NCBI GenBank assembly: GCA_922989275.2
Contig: OV277862.1
Location: 16,907,543 to 16,971,542, forward strand
Length of the DNA stretch: 64,000 nucleotides
Source: Gari tellinella
Lineage: Eukaryota > Mollusca > Bivalvia > Cardiida > Psammobiidae
Reading direction: 5' to 3'
The notes below the pieces were generated by a model. That model had not been told where the DNA came from. It searched no databases and was given only the letters and a program-made list of their open reading frames with translations. Each line of letters starts with the position of its first letter. The stretch's first letter is position 1. This document shows, piece after piece, positions 44,073-53,738 of this stretch. The translations under genes and the position numbers were made by a program.

Positions 44073-44461
44073 GATTATTCTTTATATGCAGTTGACGATT
44101 TTTTATATGCAGTTGACGATTGTACCCAGAGTACTCGACGGACATATTTGGTGTCGATGACAGCTGATTTTGTTGCCTATTCAGAACAATTTATGGTCAA
44201 TGAGCATCAATTTCCTCAGAAATCGCCGTAACGGTCGAAACTTTTTTCAATTTAAACATCGACCTCAAGCATTTATCCTATAAATAAGTTGTACGTATGC
44301 ATGTATTGGTCTACATTTCAAGCAATATCCTAGGACAAACATCATATTTGTATACTCATATGTGTCGATTTGACAACTAACGCCATTTTTTAACGGGAGC
44401 CTATGCGTTAGATTAACGGGAACCGAAGCGTTTAGCGGGAGCCCGTTCGTTTTGCCGTACC
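44073..44461. other. Unassigned insert between two MITE-B copies
   Basis: Starts with a tandem TTATATGCAGTTGACGATT (two copies) at the broken hairpin of the first B. No terminal repeats found. Confidence 0.4.
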
Positions 44462-44774
44462 AGTGTGATTACTAAGAGGGGGTCGTTATAGTGAGGGAAA
44501 ATTTAGACTTGACTTACATTTGCAAACAGCTTGAATCCAGATCAGACGCCGCGTAACGCGGCGTCTGATCTGGATTCACGCTGTTGGTCACTCGTCATAA
44601 TATTCATTCTATCAGAATGTCCACTTATATGTAACTTTGAGAAAAAAAACAGCAGACGACAATTTTAAGCAGACGGTATTGCAGCAGTAAAAGCGTGAGA
44701 TATAATTACTGTGACAATGGTCATTGTTAGGAGGGATTCGTTGTTTAGAGGGCCGTTGTAGAGAGGGAGCGCTG
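44462..44774. mobile_element. MITE-B
   Basis: ACTAAGAGGGGGTCGTTATA, hairpin AACAGCTTGAATCCAGATCA / inverse, AGCAGACGACAATTTTAAGC, end GAGGGCCGTTGTAGAGAGGG. Its first 20 bases are lost or replaced. Confidence 0.6.
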
Positions 44775-44799
44775 TATTTTCAACGTTTTCTCCTTTGTA

Positions 44800-44880
44800 C
44801 CACCGTTAAACCCCATGAAAGAAAGAAGGCACAATATCAGCCTCTGATTGAAGAGTGTTCTATACTTCTCTCTTTAAATA
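44800..44880 (+). pseudogene. Remnant of the same LINE C-terminus
   Basis: A short stretch reads KPHERKKAQYQPLIEEC and then decays. It matches the HERKKAKCQPLMEEC part of the fragment at 62826-63084. Both sit against a B-family MITE end. Confidence 0.45.
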
Positions 44881-44981
44881 ATAATAATCATAATTCTTTC
44901 ACCCCTGATACTTCAAATGGAAAAATCCAACTAGCAATTAAGTTGAGTTAAGTTTGACTACATTGAGGTCTTTTTAACAAG

Positions 44982-45581
44982 AGGACCAGAATGACCCTTT
45001 ATCGCTCACCTGACCATGGTGACACTAAGCTGGATCTGGTGGTTTCAGAAAAGAAGATCTGTAACTTTTCACTGATATATAAGGAAAATAAGCCTCGTTC
45101 ACTGGCTACCAAGTTTTTTTTAGCTATATTTATTTTAAGAAATCTGGTAGAGTGTACCCTGTGACGCACAGCCCCTGTGAATCATTTGTGTAAAATTACT
45201 TTCATATGGCCAAAGTGGTTTAAGACAAGAAGATTGTTAAAGTTTCATTGATGACCTAGATATGCAATGGACCAGAAGAATTGCAACAACATTAGTAAAG
45301 GATTTCTGGAAGTTACACCATGCCAAATATCAAACCTCTAGCTATATTAGTTTCAGAAAAAAAGTTGTTTGAAGATTTCACTATATAAGTCTTTGTAAAA
45401 CTGAGACCCTCGGGAGGTCATTTTTTACCCCAGGGACATACTATGCATACTCTTGATAGAATAACAGAACAGAACAGAACTTTTATTTCCGAATTCTACA
45501 TAACATAGAATATATGGGGTACAACAAAAGAGTATAAGTAATTACTGTCACGTGGTTTTTATAACTAATATCTAATATGGT

Positions 45582-45613
<32 letters not shown>

Positions 45614-47241
45614 GAAGGGGCTGTGCCCGGTAATAAACTCTTCCAGACATCGGCATTCGTAAGGTGCGAACCATAGAAGGCTCCCACCTCCCGACCACCG
45701 ATATCTGTTCAGCGTAATGCGTGTTTATGTATAGTATTATGCTTTCCTACAGCGACATTGTCGTCTTTTAAAAAAAAAAGATAATTAAATATAAATATGG
45801 CTTTGCCTTTAAAAATCATCTTTGAGATATGTTATAGAGATACATATAGATACAAGTTTTTTACACTGTTGAGAAATTGTAATTCCTACTTCATTACCTA
45901 CCTGGAACCAGGGTCGTCTCACTTATAAAAACAAGGAGCCCGAGCCTGTTCCAGACTGTTTTTGTTAATCTTATTAGAAATCTAGATATATCATAATTGA
46001 AGATTAATTTGAGAAATTCGAAACAAGTGAAATATTATTTTCATAGAACTGCATGGATCTAAGATCGAACCTCTTTCGAGGAGCCCGATCTTAGTCCAAG
46101 CAGCTGACATATAACGGATTATTGCATTGAAATAGACTATAAATGACAAACGATTGGAATGCAGCACTAGAGTATTGACAGGAATTAACATTGAATTTGA
46201 TTGGTTGGGCTAAATTACACACGGACGGACATGGTTTTCCTACACGTGACCTAAAGAAAACATAATATTGTAGTGCTGATAGTTGAACAGTTGAACAAGT
46301 GCATAACATTGGTGGATTAATAAAGTGTTTTTGGAGTTAAACCTATTGACAAATGGATTATTACAGAAATATCCTCCTCAGTGGCAATGGCTGACAATCC
46401 GTGAGTACGGTGGATATTCTTAAATGCTAAAGAAGATTAGTAGATGATGCCATGTGCCAAATATCTAAGCTCTAGACTGTTCTGGTCATTGTTGTTTTTA
46501 GAATGAGATGTTTGAAGATTTCAATATATAACTCTATGTAAAACTCTGACCCCCGGAGCTGAGCCATTTTTGACCACAGGAACTTTTATATTTTACCTGT
46601 AGACTATGCTATGTGCTAAATATCTAAGGTCAGTGTACTACGGTTTCAGACCAGAAGATTGTTGAATTTTTCATTGAATATTTTTTTTTAGCTCCGATGA
46701 CCCAGGTAACAGGCCGGAACTAATTCAACAGACAACAATATATGCCAAATTCCTCTAGAAGTTACACCATGGCAAATATCAAAGAAAAATCAGAGAAAAA
46801 GATATTTGAACATTTCACTATATAACTCTATGTAAAATGGTGACCACCGGGGCGGAGCCAATTTTAATCCCAGGGTCAAACTTTGAACAAGCTTGATAGA
46901 GGACCTATTGATGATGATATGGAACAACTATCTACGCTCTGGCCCTTGTGATTTATGACAAGAAGATTTTTTAAGATTTCCTTAATTTTTCACTTTTGTT
47001 GCCATGGCAACCAGAGTTCTGCATTGTTTCAAATTCTTTGAACACCTCTCAAAGAGCTTGTCCCAAGAAACATTCTAGTGAAGTTTGGTTGCATTCAAGC
47101 AAGTGGTTTAGAAGAAGAAAATGTTTGAAGAAATTGTTGACGCACGATGAACGACGCACAACGCACAACGCTCGACGACCGACCCGGACACAGACCGACC
47201 ACAAAAACTCACATTGAGCACTTCGTGCTCAGATGAGCTAA
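44982..47241 (-). mobile_element. Bivalve-type repeat with terminal hairpin
   Basis: The minus strand begins with a hairpin AGCTCATCTGAGCACGAAGT and continues into GTCGGTCTGTGTCCGGGTCG. The other end reads CGCTCACCTGACCATGG. Internal paragraphs such as AAGTTACACCATGCCAAATA recur three times. It is interrupted by the retroelement tail 45467-45720. Related to 59371-60513. No protein coding. Confidence 0.55.
45467..45720 (-). mobile_element. Retroelement 3' end with GTTCT tail and 30-nt G run
   Basis: Minus strand ends in ATGTAGAATTCGGAAATAAA followed by repeated GTTCT. The same tail is found at 29770-29822 (plus) and a looser form at 12465-12490 (minus). It is nested within the larger repeat 44982-47241. 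An uninterrupted run of about 30 G at 45583-45612 lies inside. Confidence 0.55.
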
Positions 47242-47254
47242 ACCTTTATTGCAA

Positions 47255-47400
47255 AGTGACAAACATTGCATGCCCTGATCAGAGGGTTCTTACAGTAGTC
47301 CTCTGTTCTTAGTCTGCATAGGACAAGTGTCCTTTTCACACGAACACTGTTTGTTCATGACGGATATGCTCGTCACCAGGGTTGAATGTGTTGAACATAA
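47255..47400. mobile_element. MITE-F fragment (inverted, decayed)
   Basis: GACAAACATTGCATGCCCTG, GATCAGAGGGTTCTTACAGT, GCATAGGACAAGTGTCC and CCAGGGTTGAA follow F order on the minus strand. Confidence 0.45.
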
Positions 47401-47473
47401 TGAATGAGCAAGGTTTCGTTTGTTTTCTTATCGTATGTAACTTAAGCTGTGTGTGAACAATAGGCATTGTCTT

Positions 47474-47662
47474 TAACCATTTCCCCTATAGAATCGCCTT
47501 TTTGCACATTCCCTTATTCCTCACAGATACGGCTTTTCATGACTGTACTATGCCATGTAAGAAATATGTCCTGCCTCCTGACCGTGGATGATTAAAACAG
47601 TCTGAAAATGAAGCAGAAACCTCTTGAATGAGCGTTACTTTTTATTTTCAGTCTGCTTTAAC
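47474..47662. mobile_element. MITE-C (inverted), decayed
   Basis: TTAACCATTTCCCCTATAGA, TATTCCTCACAGATACGG, hairpin AAACAGTCTGAAAATGAAGC / TTTTCAGTCTGCTTTAA. It runs directly into the C/A chimera. Confidence 0.5.
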
Positions 47663-47870
47663 CCATTACCCCATAGCCTAATTCTAGTTATGAAAATAGG
47701 TGACCACTTAAAGCAGGTTGAAAGTAAAGTAACGCGGCGTCTGATCAGAACCCAAACTGTTTGACGCTCTTATCGATATTTATTCAGTCATACAACCTTA
47801 AATCTAACTTTGAAACGTGTCTTGCAGACAACAATAATGAAGCAGACGACAATAAAGCGGTTAAGGGGGG
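47655..47870. mobile_element. C/A chimera joined at the hairpin tips
   Basis: 47655-47729 is the left half of MITE-C up to the middle of its hairpin (ACCCATTACCCCATAGCC ... GGTTGAAAGTAAAG). From 47730 on it is the right half of MITE-A starting at its hairpin apex (AACGCGGCGTCTGATCAG ... GCAGACGACAATAAAGCGG). The two missing halves are not nearby. Confidence 0.7.
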
Positions 47871-48196
47871 AAACTAAGTTGATCATGAAAAGGTTAAACA
47901 TCGAAAATAAGTTAGTTTCAAGTTTCAAGTTTGAAACTTAAAACTTGAAAACAAGTTATGTTGGAAAGGGTTAAATACCCATGTATAGGGATCCTCGCCA
48001 ATCAGCAGAACGGAAGCAATATTATATTGAAACAAACACTCGCTGACATTTGGATATTAAAATCTGTAACAATAGTTCCATAATTAGGATACCATGTGAA
48101 TATTAACTTTCTAATATCGACGGAGTGTTATATGCTAATCGTCGTGTGTGAAGGTCAGTCTGTTTTGTTTTATACGTTCTAACATATCGATTAAAC
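47871..48196. other. Upstream region of the B-box gene
   Basis: Presumed promoter and 5' UTR. An imperfect inverted stretch (GTTTCAAGTTTCAAG / CTTAAAACTTGAAAAC) lies at 47908-47955. No TATA box is convincing. Confidence 0.4.
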
Positions 48197-49921
48197 ATGG
48201 CTCGTAGTAATACACACAAAGACTCTATTCTCGCGGGATCAGACGAAATCTTTGACTTTTATTGCCAACCTTGTAGCTATGACCAACATTTGGAAGCTGC
48301 TGGTTATTGTCAGCAATGTTCGCAGTATTTATGTACAAACTGTATCAAGGTTCACAGTAAACTCGCGGCAACTTCACACCATACAGTTCTCGACAAATCC
48401 GCGATGCCAAAAACGAAAGTACAACCAAAGGTCCAAAGCACTGACATACTGACTGAGAAATGTGGAAAACACCCTGATAAAGTACTGGAATATTTCTGTA
48501 AAACCCATGACGAGATCTGCTGCAGCGTATGTGTGACTTTAGACCACGATTCGTGCTCGGACAAGACTTTAGTAAAGGACATCTCTAGCGGCATAGCAAA
48601 CAACCAGGAGCATAGAAATCTCAAGGCAGACCTTGATCAGCTTGTTGGACTGATTCAACAACGACAAAAACAGTTAAATGATGATAGCAAGAGTAACGAG
48701 AAATATTCTGCTAAGGCACTTGATGATGTTAAGGAATTGAGACAACACATCAATGAGATACTTGATAAAATCGAAGCAGATACCAAACAGGAAATCACTA
48801 AATTTTATCAGAAAAATATCAGCATTATAAAGAGTGCGTCTTCAGAATGCCAGTTATTACTCTCAGAAGTTAAAGCCATGGCAGTTAACTTAGACACGGC
48901 ATCGAAAGCTAGAAAACCCAATCAGCTGTTTGTTCAAATAAAAATGTCCCGCAAGCGAAAGGCAGAGATAGAAAAACAGATGAATTTCCGAAACAAAATA
49001 GTCACATACTCATTAGCTCGAGATGAGAAAATTCAACAGATTATGTCCACACTTTCTAAAATTGGGATTCTACCTGTGATAAAGGATGACACGCCAACCA
49101 GGGCCCAATACATTCGTCAGATTCACGTGGAGACGAAAAAATCCGATACAGCGGAGTGTTCTATCACAGGTATAGCCGTGCAAACTACAGACCATGTGGT
49201 GATCGCTGATTTTAGCAACAAAGCCATCAAACTATACGATACTAAGGTGAACAAAGTTATATCCCGTCTACCTGTGTCATCAAAGCCATGGGATATAACC
49301 GTTATGAAACAAAACCAGGTCGCCGTGGCTTTACCAAAGGAGCGGAAGATATGTATGATAACCGTGTCAGATAAGCTGTCAATGAATCAAACCATCAAGA
49401 CACATGGTGCTGCTATTGCCGGACTTTGTTATGATGGATCAAACTTTATTACTGCATGTCTATCCCCAGCCAGTGTCAAAATCATCAACACATCTGGCGA
49501 AACATTAAACATATTCAACACTGACGATAAAGGTGGCCAACACTTTACGTTTGCTAGGTACATTACTCTCGGCCGTGATAAAGATGCTGTTTATATAACT
49601 GATCCCGAAGCCAACAAAGTGACGAGTATGACTCTCAGTGGCCGTGTCAACTGGGTCTACAGGCATGATAAGTTAAAGTCTCCACAAGGAGTTGCCGTAG
49701 ACAAGGATGGGGCCGTGTTTGTGTGTAGCTGTGAAACTCACACCGTCCACCAACTTACCCGTTCTGGACACCACACTAGGATCATACTGGGGACGGACCA
49801 GGGACTAGCTGTGGAACCCCGTGCTATAGCTTACGGCGAACAGGAGAGCATGGTGTACATAAGCAGCTTCAGTGATAAGTCTGAAGAACGAAATTACATC
49901 AAACTGTTTCAGTTGGAATAA
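48197..49921 (+). CDS. B-box / coiled-coil / propeller protein (TRIM-like, no RING)
   Basis: 574 residues in one exon, ATG in a strong context (A at -3, G at +4). Seen: first B-box with C23, C26, C38, C41, C46, C49 and H53; second B-box with C89-x2-H92, C101-x2-H104, C109-x2-C112 and H117; coiled coil at about 135-290; then about 270 residues of repeated blades such as VVIADFSNKAIKLYD and GVAVDKDGAVFVCS, resembling an NHL-type six-bladed propeller. Known: this layout matches the TRIM56/TRIM45/TRIM71-like predictions that are hugely expanded in bivalves. There is no RING, so it is not an obvious E3 ligase by itself. Inferred: a cytoplasmic scaffold or innate-immune-type sensor. No AATAAA is seen before a D-family MITE begins 80 nt past the stop. 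The intronless state fits expansion by retrocopying. Confidence 0.88.
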   Translation: MARSNTHKDSILAGSDEIFDFYCQPCSYDQHLEAAGYCQQCSQYLCTNCIKVHSKLAATSHHTVLDKSAMPKTKVQPKVQSTDILTEKCGKHPDKVLEYFCKTHDEICCSVCVTLDHDSCSDKTLVKDISSGIANNQEHRNLKADLDQLVGLIQQRQKQLNDDSKSNEKYSAKALDDVKELRQHINEILDKIEADTKQEITKFYQKNISIIKSASSECQLLLSEVKAMAVNLDTASKARKPNQLFVQIKMSRKRKAEIEKQMNFRNKIVTYSLARDEKIQQIMSTLSKIGILPVIKDDTPTRAQYIRQIHVETKKSDTAECSITGIAVQTTDHVVIADFSNKAIKLYDTKVNKVISRLPVSSKPWDITVMKQNQVAVALPKERKICMITVSDKLSMNQTIKTHGAAIAGLCYDGSNFITACLSPASVKIINTSGETLNIFNTDDKGGQHFTFARYITLGRDKDAVYITDPEANKVTSMTLSGRVNWVYRHDKLKSPQGVAVDKDGAVFVCSCETHTVHQLTRSGHHTRIILGTDQGLAVEPRAIAYGEQESMVYISSFSDKSEERNYIKLFQLE

Positions 49922-50000
49922 GCCAATTCACTGCAACATTGCCAATATGGTATAACCTATGGTGAGGAGAACAGCATGCTTATATCAGCAGCACAAGCTT

Positions 50001-50226
50001 CATTCGAACTTCGATATCTCGGACTCGCTTAACTCGAACTATCCGATATTTCGCAACATGAATTGCCATATTTAAGCTCGGTTTAGGCGAACATACCCGT
50101 GTTTTAAGCTCGGTTTTGGCGAACATATCCGTGTTTCAAAGTTAAAACGCGGCTTAGCCGCGTTTTAACTATGAAATACGGGTATATTCGACTTAACCGA
50201 GTTCGAGTCATCGGAGTTCGACTGTA
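50001..50226. mobile_element. MITE-D with an internal duplication, downstream of the B-box gene
   Basis: CGAACTTCGATATCTCGGAC start and GAGTTCGACTGTA end. The segment TAAGCTCGGTTT...GCGAACAT is present twice in tandem in the left arm. It lies 80 nt past the stop of the B-box gene. Confidence 0.65.
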
Positions 50227-50556
50227 ATCCATCCGACTGTATCAGAACGATTATGTACCAATATAAATACTATAATGAATAATATGATTAGAGATGTCCA
50301 ATGAACTACATTTTAGACTTTGCAAAACGGAAAAGACCCTGATCAGACACCATGTTTTCAACGCGGTATCTGATCAGGGTATTTACTGTTTGTAACTCGT
50401 CTTATTTATTAGGAATTTTTAATTACCATTTCAAACAATGCAGACCCGGATTAAACATGACATTTTAAGCATTATTGAAGCAATCAATATTTTTGTAAGT
50501 ACAAAGCTTTTGCAGTGAAAGAGATAAGCACCATTTTGAGTGGTCGTAAAAGAGAA

Positions 50557-50884
50557 TACAGCGCCCCCTCTCTACAACGACACCAAATGGGAGACAACAA
50601 ATGTGTGCGTTGTTCGGAGGGAGTCGTTATAAGGAGGGAATTTTGCTTACAATTGCAAACAGCTTGAATCCGGATTCAAGCTGTTTGACATTCGATATTA
50701 AGGTTTTTATGTCAAAATGTCAATTATGTAACTTTGAGAAAAATAGCAGACGACAATTTTAAGCAGACGATATTGCAGCAATAAAAGGGTTATACATAAT
50801 TGTACTGTATAGGGAACTGCGGCAAGGGTCGTTGTAAGGAGGGAGTCGTTGTTGGGAGGGCCGTTGTAGAGAGGGAACACTGTA
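50557..50884. mobile_element. MITE-B with core-deleted hairpin
   Basis: CAGCGCCCCCTCTCTACAAC start, GGGAACACTGTA end. The hairpin at 50656-50687 is only CAGCTTGAATCC joined to GGATTCAAGCTG; the GATCAGACGCC core is cleanly missing from both arms. Confidence 0.7.
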
Positions 50885-50981
50885 TTAATTGTATAAGACG
50901 CATATCTGTAGCGTATTACCACTGTTAAAAAAACTTTGCTGTTTAATTTAGCAGTTTATGTCCCGTGTGCAGCGTGCAGAG

Positions 50982-51209
50982 TACAGTAGATAAAACGTTT
51001 TATTTCCAAATAACCGAGTTTCCGCTTAAACTTTTATTTTCATTGCAAACAGTTTGGAGCCAGTGTCTCCCGGTGTCTGATCAGGCTCCAAACTGTTTGC
51101 CACTCAGATTAAAAATTAAAACTGGTAGTCAGAATTGTTAAAAAGTTGTCATTTTCTATATTTCAATGCAATACGTTTGAAGGGAATAATAAAGTTTTAT
51201 CCACTGTAT
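50982..51209. mobile_element. MITE-H with core-deleted hairpin
   Basis: CAGTAGATAAAACGTTTTAT start, AAGTTTTATCCACTGTA end. The left hairpin arm is cut (GTTTGGAGCCAGTGTCTCCC) while the right arm (GGTGTCTGATCAGGCTCCAA) is intact. Confidence 0.6.
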
Positions 51210-51304
51210 TTCAGAACGGTAGCCAACTCGCAATCGATGGCCATCGACGGCCATCGTTTTCCTTACTGAACTCATGGCTGAAAACTCTCTCTTCCATGAG
51301 TGCG

Positions 51305-51735
51305 TTAACCCTTTCACTGTCAATGAGGCCAAAATGCGCCTTGCAAACAGTTTGGATCCTGATCAGAGGCAGCGCAACTTAGCGTCTGATCAGGATCCAA
51401 TCTGTTTGAGACTCGTTTCGAAATTTGGTCAGTCATACTGCCTTACATTTACAGGGCTGCCATAAGTTGACAAGAAAAATCCTAAGATTTCGAAATTTGC
51501 ATTTTTCAAGTGCGATTTTACGAATCATACATTTACCCCATAGCCTGTTTCTTGTTTTGTTGACATGCGACTACTTTCAGCCTGCTTTAAGCTACCATGA
51601 ACTGGGGAAAAATCCGGAGATTTAGGAAAAAATCGGAGAAATGGCAGCCCTGCATTTATTTCTTAAACGATATTGCAGACAACAAAATTGTAGCAAGCGA
51701 CGCTATGGCGATTAAACATGTAACGGTAAGTTGGT
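51305..51735. mobile_element. MITE-A split by a CAGGGCTGCCAT element
   Basis: Left part 51305-51451 (TTAACCCTTTCACTGTCAAT, hairpin GGATCCTGATCAGAGGCAGC) and right part 51653-51735 (GATATTGCAGACAACAAAAT) are one A copy. The insert lies between CATTTA repeats. Confidence 0.65.
51452..51652. mobile_element. CAGGGCTGCCAT-ended element, hAT-like
   Basis: 201 bp with 12-bp perfect inverted ends CAGGGCTGCCAT and a 6-bp duplication CATTTA (51446-51451, 51653-51658). CAGGG ends suggest hAT, although 8-bp duplications are usual there. It contains a C-family remnant at about 51536-51598 that has lost its hairpin (ACCCCATAGCCTGTTTCTTG, then CGACTACTTTCAGCCTGCTT). Confidence 0.6.
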
Positions 51736-51838
51736 TATGAAAGGGGTTCTAACACCTATATCGCTATTGTTTTAGTCAAACGAAAAGAAAAATCAAAGTA
51801 CTAACAGTACTGGAGGTTTCGGATATGATAGATAGGTA

Positions 51839-52201
51839 TACAGTGGAACCCCTCTAAACCGGACATGTGTGGGGACAACAAAAACATCCGGTTTAGAGGG
51901 GTTTCCGGTTTAGAGGGGTTTTAACCCATATCTTGTTTCTAATGTGGAAGGTTGCTGACCACTTAAAGCGGGTTGAAAGAAAAGCAGAATGCGCCTTAAG
52001 GCGCATTCTGCTTTACTTTCAACCTGCTTTAAGTTATTATCTGCTAGAATTTAGAAAATATTTCTGATGATATATGTTCATTAATATATTTTCTTCAGTG
52101 AAGGAATAAATCAAAGGCGTAAAAATGGGACCAAAGTTTTTGTCCGGTTTAGAGAGAACTCATGTATTTAGAGGTTCCGGTTTAGAGGGGTTTTTACTGT
52201 A
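51839..52201. mobile_element. MITE-J carrying MITE-C, copy 1
   Basis: TA-CAGTGGAACCCCTCTAAAC start, GGTTTAGAGGGGTTTTTACT end. Inside, at about 51921, a C element begins (TTTTAACCCATATCTTGTTT, hairpin GCGCCTTAAGGCGC, AAAGGCGTAAAAATG) and breaks off before its right tip into GGGACCAAAGTTTTTGTCCG. Confidence 0.7.
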
Positions 52202-52482
52202 TTTTATAAAAACATATAGCTATATTTTATAATAACTAGAGGGCTATGGTGACGCTGTTTCGCTTATCTGTGTTCTATAGAATAATGCTTTCCTTTCTTT
52301 TTAATTATTGTATTGGCTGTTGTTTATACGCCATTACACTGTTGTGAATGTAATTTAAACGTTTGGCTTAAATGCAAGGATTGGAAATGCAGCTTCAAGA
52401 CAGTTGACAAGCGTTTTCTATAATTTAACTGGCTGGCCTAAATTTTGACCAGCACATCAAAGCAATTATTCTGAGGAAACAG

Positions 52483-52861
52483 TACAGTGAAACCCCTCTA
52501 AACCGGACATGTTTGGGAACAACAACAAAAAATTCGGTTTATAGGGGTTTCCGGTTTAGAGGGGTTTTAACACATAGCTTGTTTCTACATGTAGTATGGA
52601 AGGTAGCTGACCACTAAAAGCAGGTTGAAAGTAAAGCAGAATGCGCCTTGAGGCGCATTCTGCTTTACTTTCAACCTGCTTTAAGCTATCATCTGCAAGA
52701 ATATAAAAAAATTCTTATGATATATGTTCATGAATGTACTTTCTTCAGTGAAGGAATAAATAAAAGGCGTAAAAATCGGTGGGAAACGGGACCAAAGTTT
52801 TTGTCCGGTTTAGAGAGAATTCCGGTATTTAGAGGTTCCGGTTTAGAGGGGTTTTACTGTA
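52483..52861. mobile_element. MITE-J carrying MITE-C, copy 2
   Basis: Same composite: CAGTGAAACCCCTCTAAACC, C start at TTTTAACACATAGCTTG, hairpin core GCGCCTTGAGGCGC, then AAATCGGTGGGAAACGGGAC and the J right arm. The C right tip is missing here too. Confidence 0.7.
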
Positions 52862-53000
52862 TTCAATATAACAAACAGCTAATATATCAATTATACATGA
52901 TGGTCAACATTGATCTTAAAATAAGCTAGATCTACAACAGTAGATAAATACATACATACAAAACCAATGGATATTACACGATAATACGATAATCCAAAAA

Positions 53001-53406
53001 TTCAGTGAAACTCCTCTAAACCGGACACGTTTGGGGACAAAATAAACGTCCGGTTTATAGGGTTTCCGGTTTAGAGGGGTTTTAACCCATAGCTTGTTTC
53101 TAGTATGGAAGATAGCTATTCACTTAAAACAGGTTGAAAGTAAAGCAGAATGCGCCTTAAGGCGCATTCTGCTTTACTTTCAACTTGCTTTAAGCTATCA
53201 CCTGCTAGAGTATAGAAAATTTTTCTGATGATATATGTTCATGAATGTATTTTATACAGTGTAGGAATAAATCAAAGGTGAAAAAATGCATATTCATGGT
53301 GTAATGTGTTAGAATGAAGAAGGGTTGGAAATGGGACCAATTTTTTTGTCCGGTTTAGAGAGAATTCCGGTATTTAGAGGTTCCGGTTTAGAGGGGTTTT
53401 ACTGTA
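53001..53406. mobile_element. MITE-J carrying MITE-C, copy 3 (C complete)
   Basis: Same C insertion point in J, but this copy keeps the C right end (GCATATTCATGGTGTAATGT) before TTGGAAATGGGACCAA. It is therefore the closest to the original nested state; copies 1 and 2 carry deletions of the C tip. Confidence 0.7.
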
Positions 53407-53484
53407 CCTTTCTTGTGTGTGTTACCTTCCTTTAACTCTTCCCTTTTGAATAGATCTAAATATCACAATTGAAACTTGAAACTT

Positions 53485-53735
53485 TATACTGGCTGAAATT
53501 AAAACAGAATGCGCCTTAAAGCTCATTCTGCTTTACTTTCAACCCGCCTCAAGTAGTAACCTGCTTTCAAATATATAAACCGACTGTTATACAGTAACTA
53601 GTCTATTCCATAGTATAAATCATAATTAATACAGTGAATGAAGCTTAAAGCTTAAACGCTGGATTAAAGTAAAGTAGAATGCGCCTGAAAGCTCATTCTG
53701 CTTTATTTTCAGTCCGCTTCAAGAGGTAACCTGTT
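53485..53735. mobile_element. Two C-type hairpin fragments
   Basis: GGCTGAAATTAAAACAGAAT / TTCAACCCGCCTCAAGTAGT (53490-53560) and GATTAAAGTAAAGTAGAATG / CAGTCCGCTTCAAGAGGTAA (53650-53730). C outer arms are not visible. Confidence 0.45.
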
Positions 53736-53738
53736 TTT

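Noticed and set aside
45483..45698. Proline-run protein of 71 codons
   Set aside because: The proline run is the 30-G homopolymer read on the minus strand within a retroelement tail.
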